From contig JAEDEQ010000094.1 of assembly GCA_016293225.1 (NCBI GenBank), positions 1 through 6,031 of the forward strand: a DNA stretch of 6,031 nt. Direction: 5' to 3'. A program made the translations under genes and the position numbers. The stretch is from Clostridiaceae bacterium. GTDB lineage: Bacteria > Bacillota > Clostridia > Oscillospirales > Acutalibacteraceae. Shown here piece by piece: positions 6,009-6,031 of the stretch. The notes beneath the pieces are model-generated. The model searched no databases, had not been told where the DNA came from, and was given only the letters and a program-made list of their open reading frames with translations. How positions within the stretch are numbered: the first letter of the stretch is position 1; the number at the start of each line of letters is the position of its first letter.

Positions 6009-6031
6009 CGGGCGGCGCTCGGAGCCGCCCG
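6009..6031. repeat. GC-rich perfect hairpin at the window end
   Basis: CGGGCGGC (6009-6016) and GCCGCCCG (6024-6031) form a perfect 8-bp stem around the 7-nt loop GCTCGGA. The window stops at the last stem base, so a following T-tract, and thus a terminator role for the proB transcript, cannot be judged. The pairing would continue outward from A6008 if the next bases were TACGGA, which is exactly how the window begins. Confidence 0.75.

Noticed and set aside
6009..6031. Intrinsic terminator for the operon
   Set aside because: The stem is suitable, but no T-tract is visible because the window ends. If the end joins the start, the next bases are TACGGATTT, which is not a terminator tail.

Overview
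The window reads as a piece of a Gram-positive, clostridia-like genome (Firmicutes; an Oscillospiraceae/Ruminococcaceae-type gut organism is a reasonable guess, not proven). The reasons are strong AGGAGG-type Shine-Dalgarno sites about 7 nt from starts, use of TTG and probably GTG starts, coding regions of roughly balanced GC set in AT-rich intergenic DNA, and protein types (a YheI/YheH-like heterodimeric ABC exporter, a compact M16 peptidase, a kinase-only glutamate 5-kinase) that are familiar from that phylum. All four genes lie on the + strand.

Layout: 1-41 is a degenerate 7-nt tandem repeat. About 88-119 holds a promoter with an extended -10. 167-1909 and 1906-3759 encode the two half-transporters of a heterodimeric ABC exporter, overlapping by ATGA. 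A 34-nt gap with a small perfect hairpin follows. 3794-5053 encodes an M16 zinc peptidase with an intact active site. Four nucleotides later comes glutamate 5-kinase ProB (5058-5897; the start may be 5103). From 5882 to the end the sequence is a stack of repeats: a GGATAAT/AGATAAT heptad tract that runs into the last codons and stop of proB, a hairpin-forming module, a second heptad arm, and a GC-rich perfect hairpin at the very end. Tight spacing and the lack of any internal terminator suggest one transcription unit.

How the genes work together: the two ABC proteins show the textbook asymmetry of heterodimeric exporters. The first has a Walker B Glu-to-Asp change and a switch His-to-Gln change; the second has a canonical Walker B and switch but an LSAGQ signature. 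They should therefore form one transporter with one weak and one active ATP site. The substrate cannot be read from sequence. The M16 peptidase has no visible export signal and probably acts in the cytoplasm on peptides. ProB makes gamma-glutamyl phosphate for proline synthesis; its usual partner proA is not in the window.

I do not see a clearly novel biological system. The most unusual feature is the repeat architecture. The last bases and the first bases of the window fit together exactly as the two halves of one long palindrome, which means either a circular contig or an operon flanked by copies of the same dispersed palindromic repeat.
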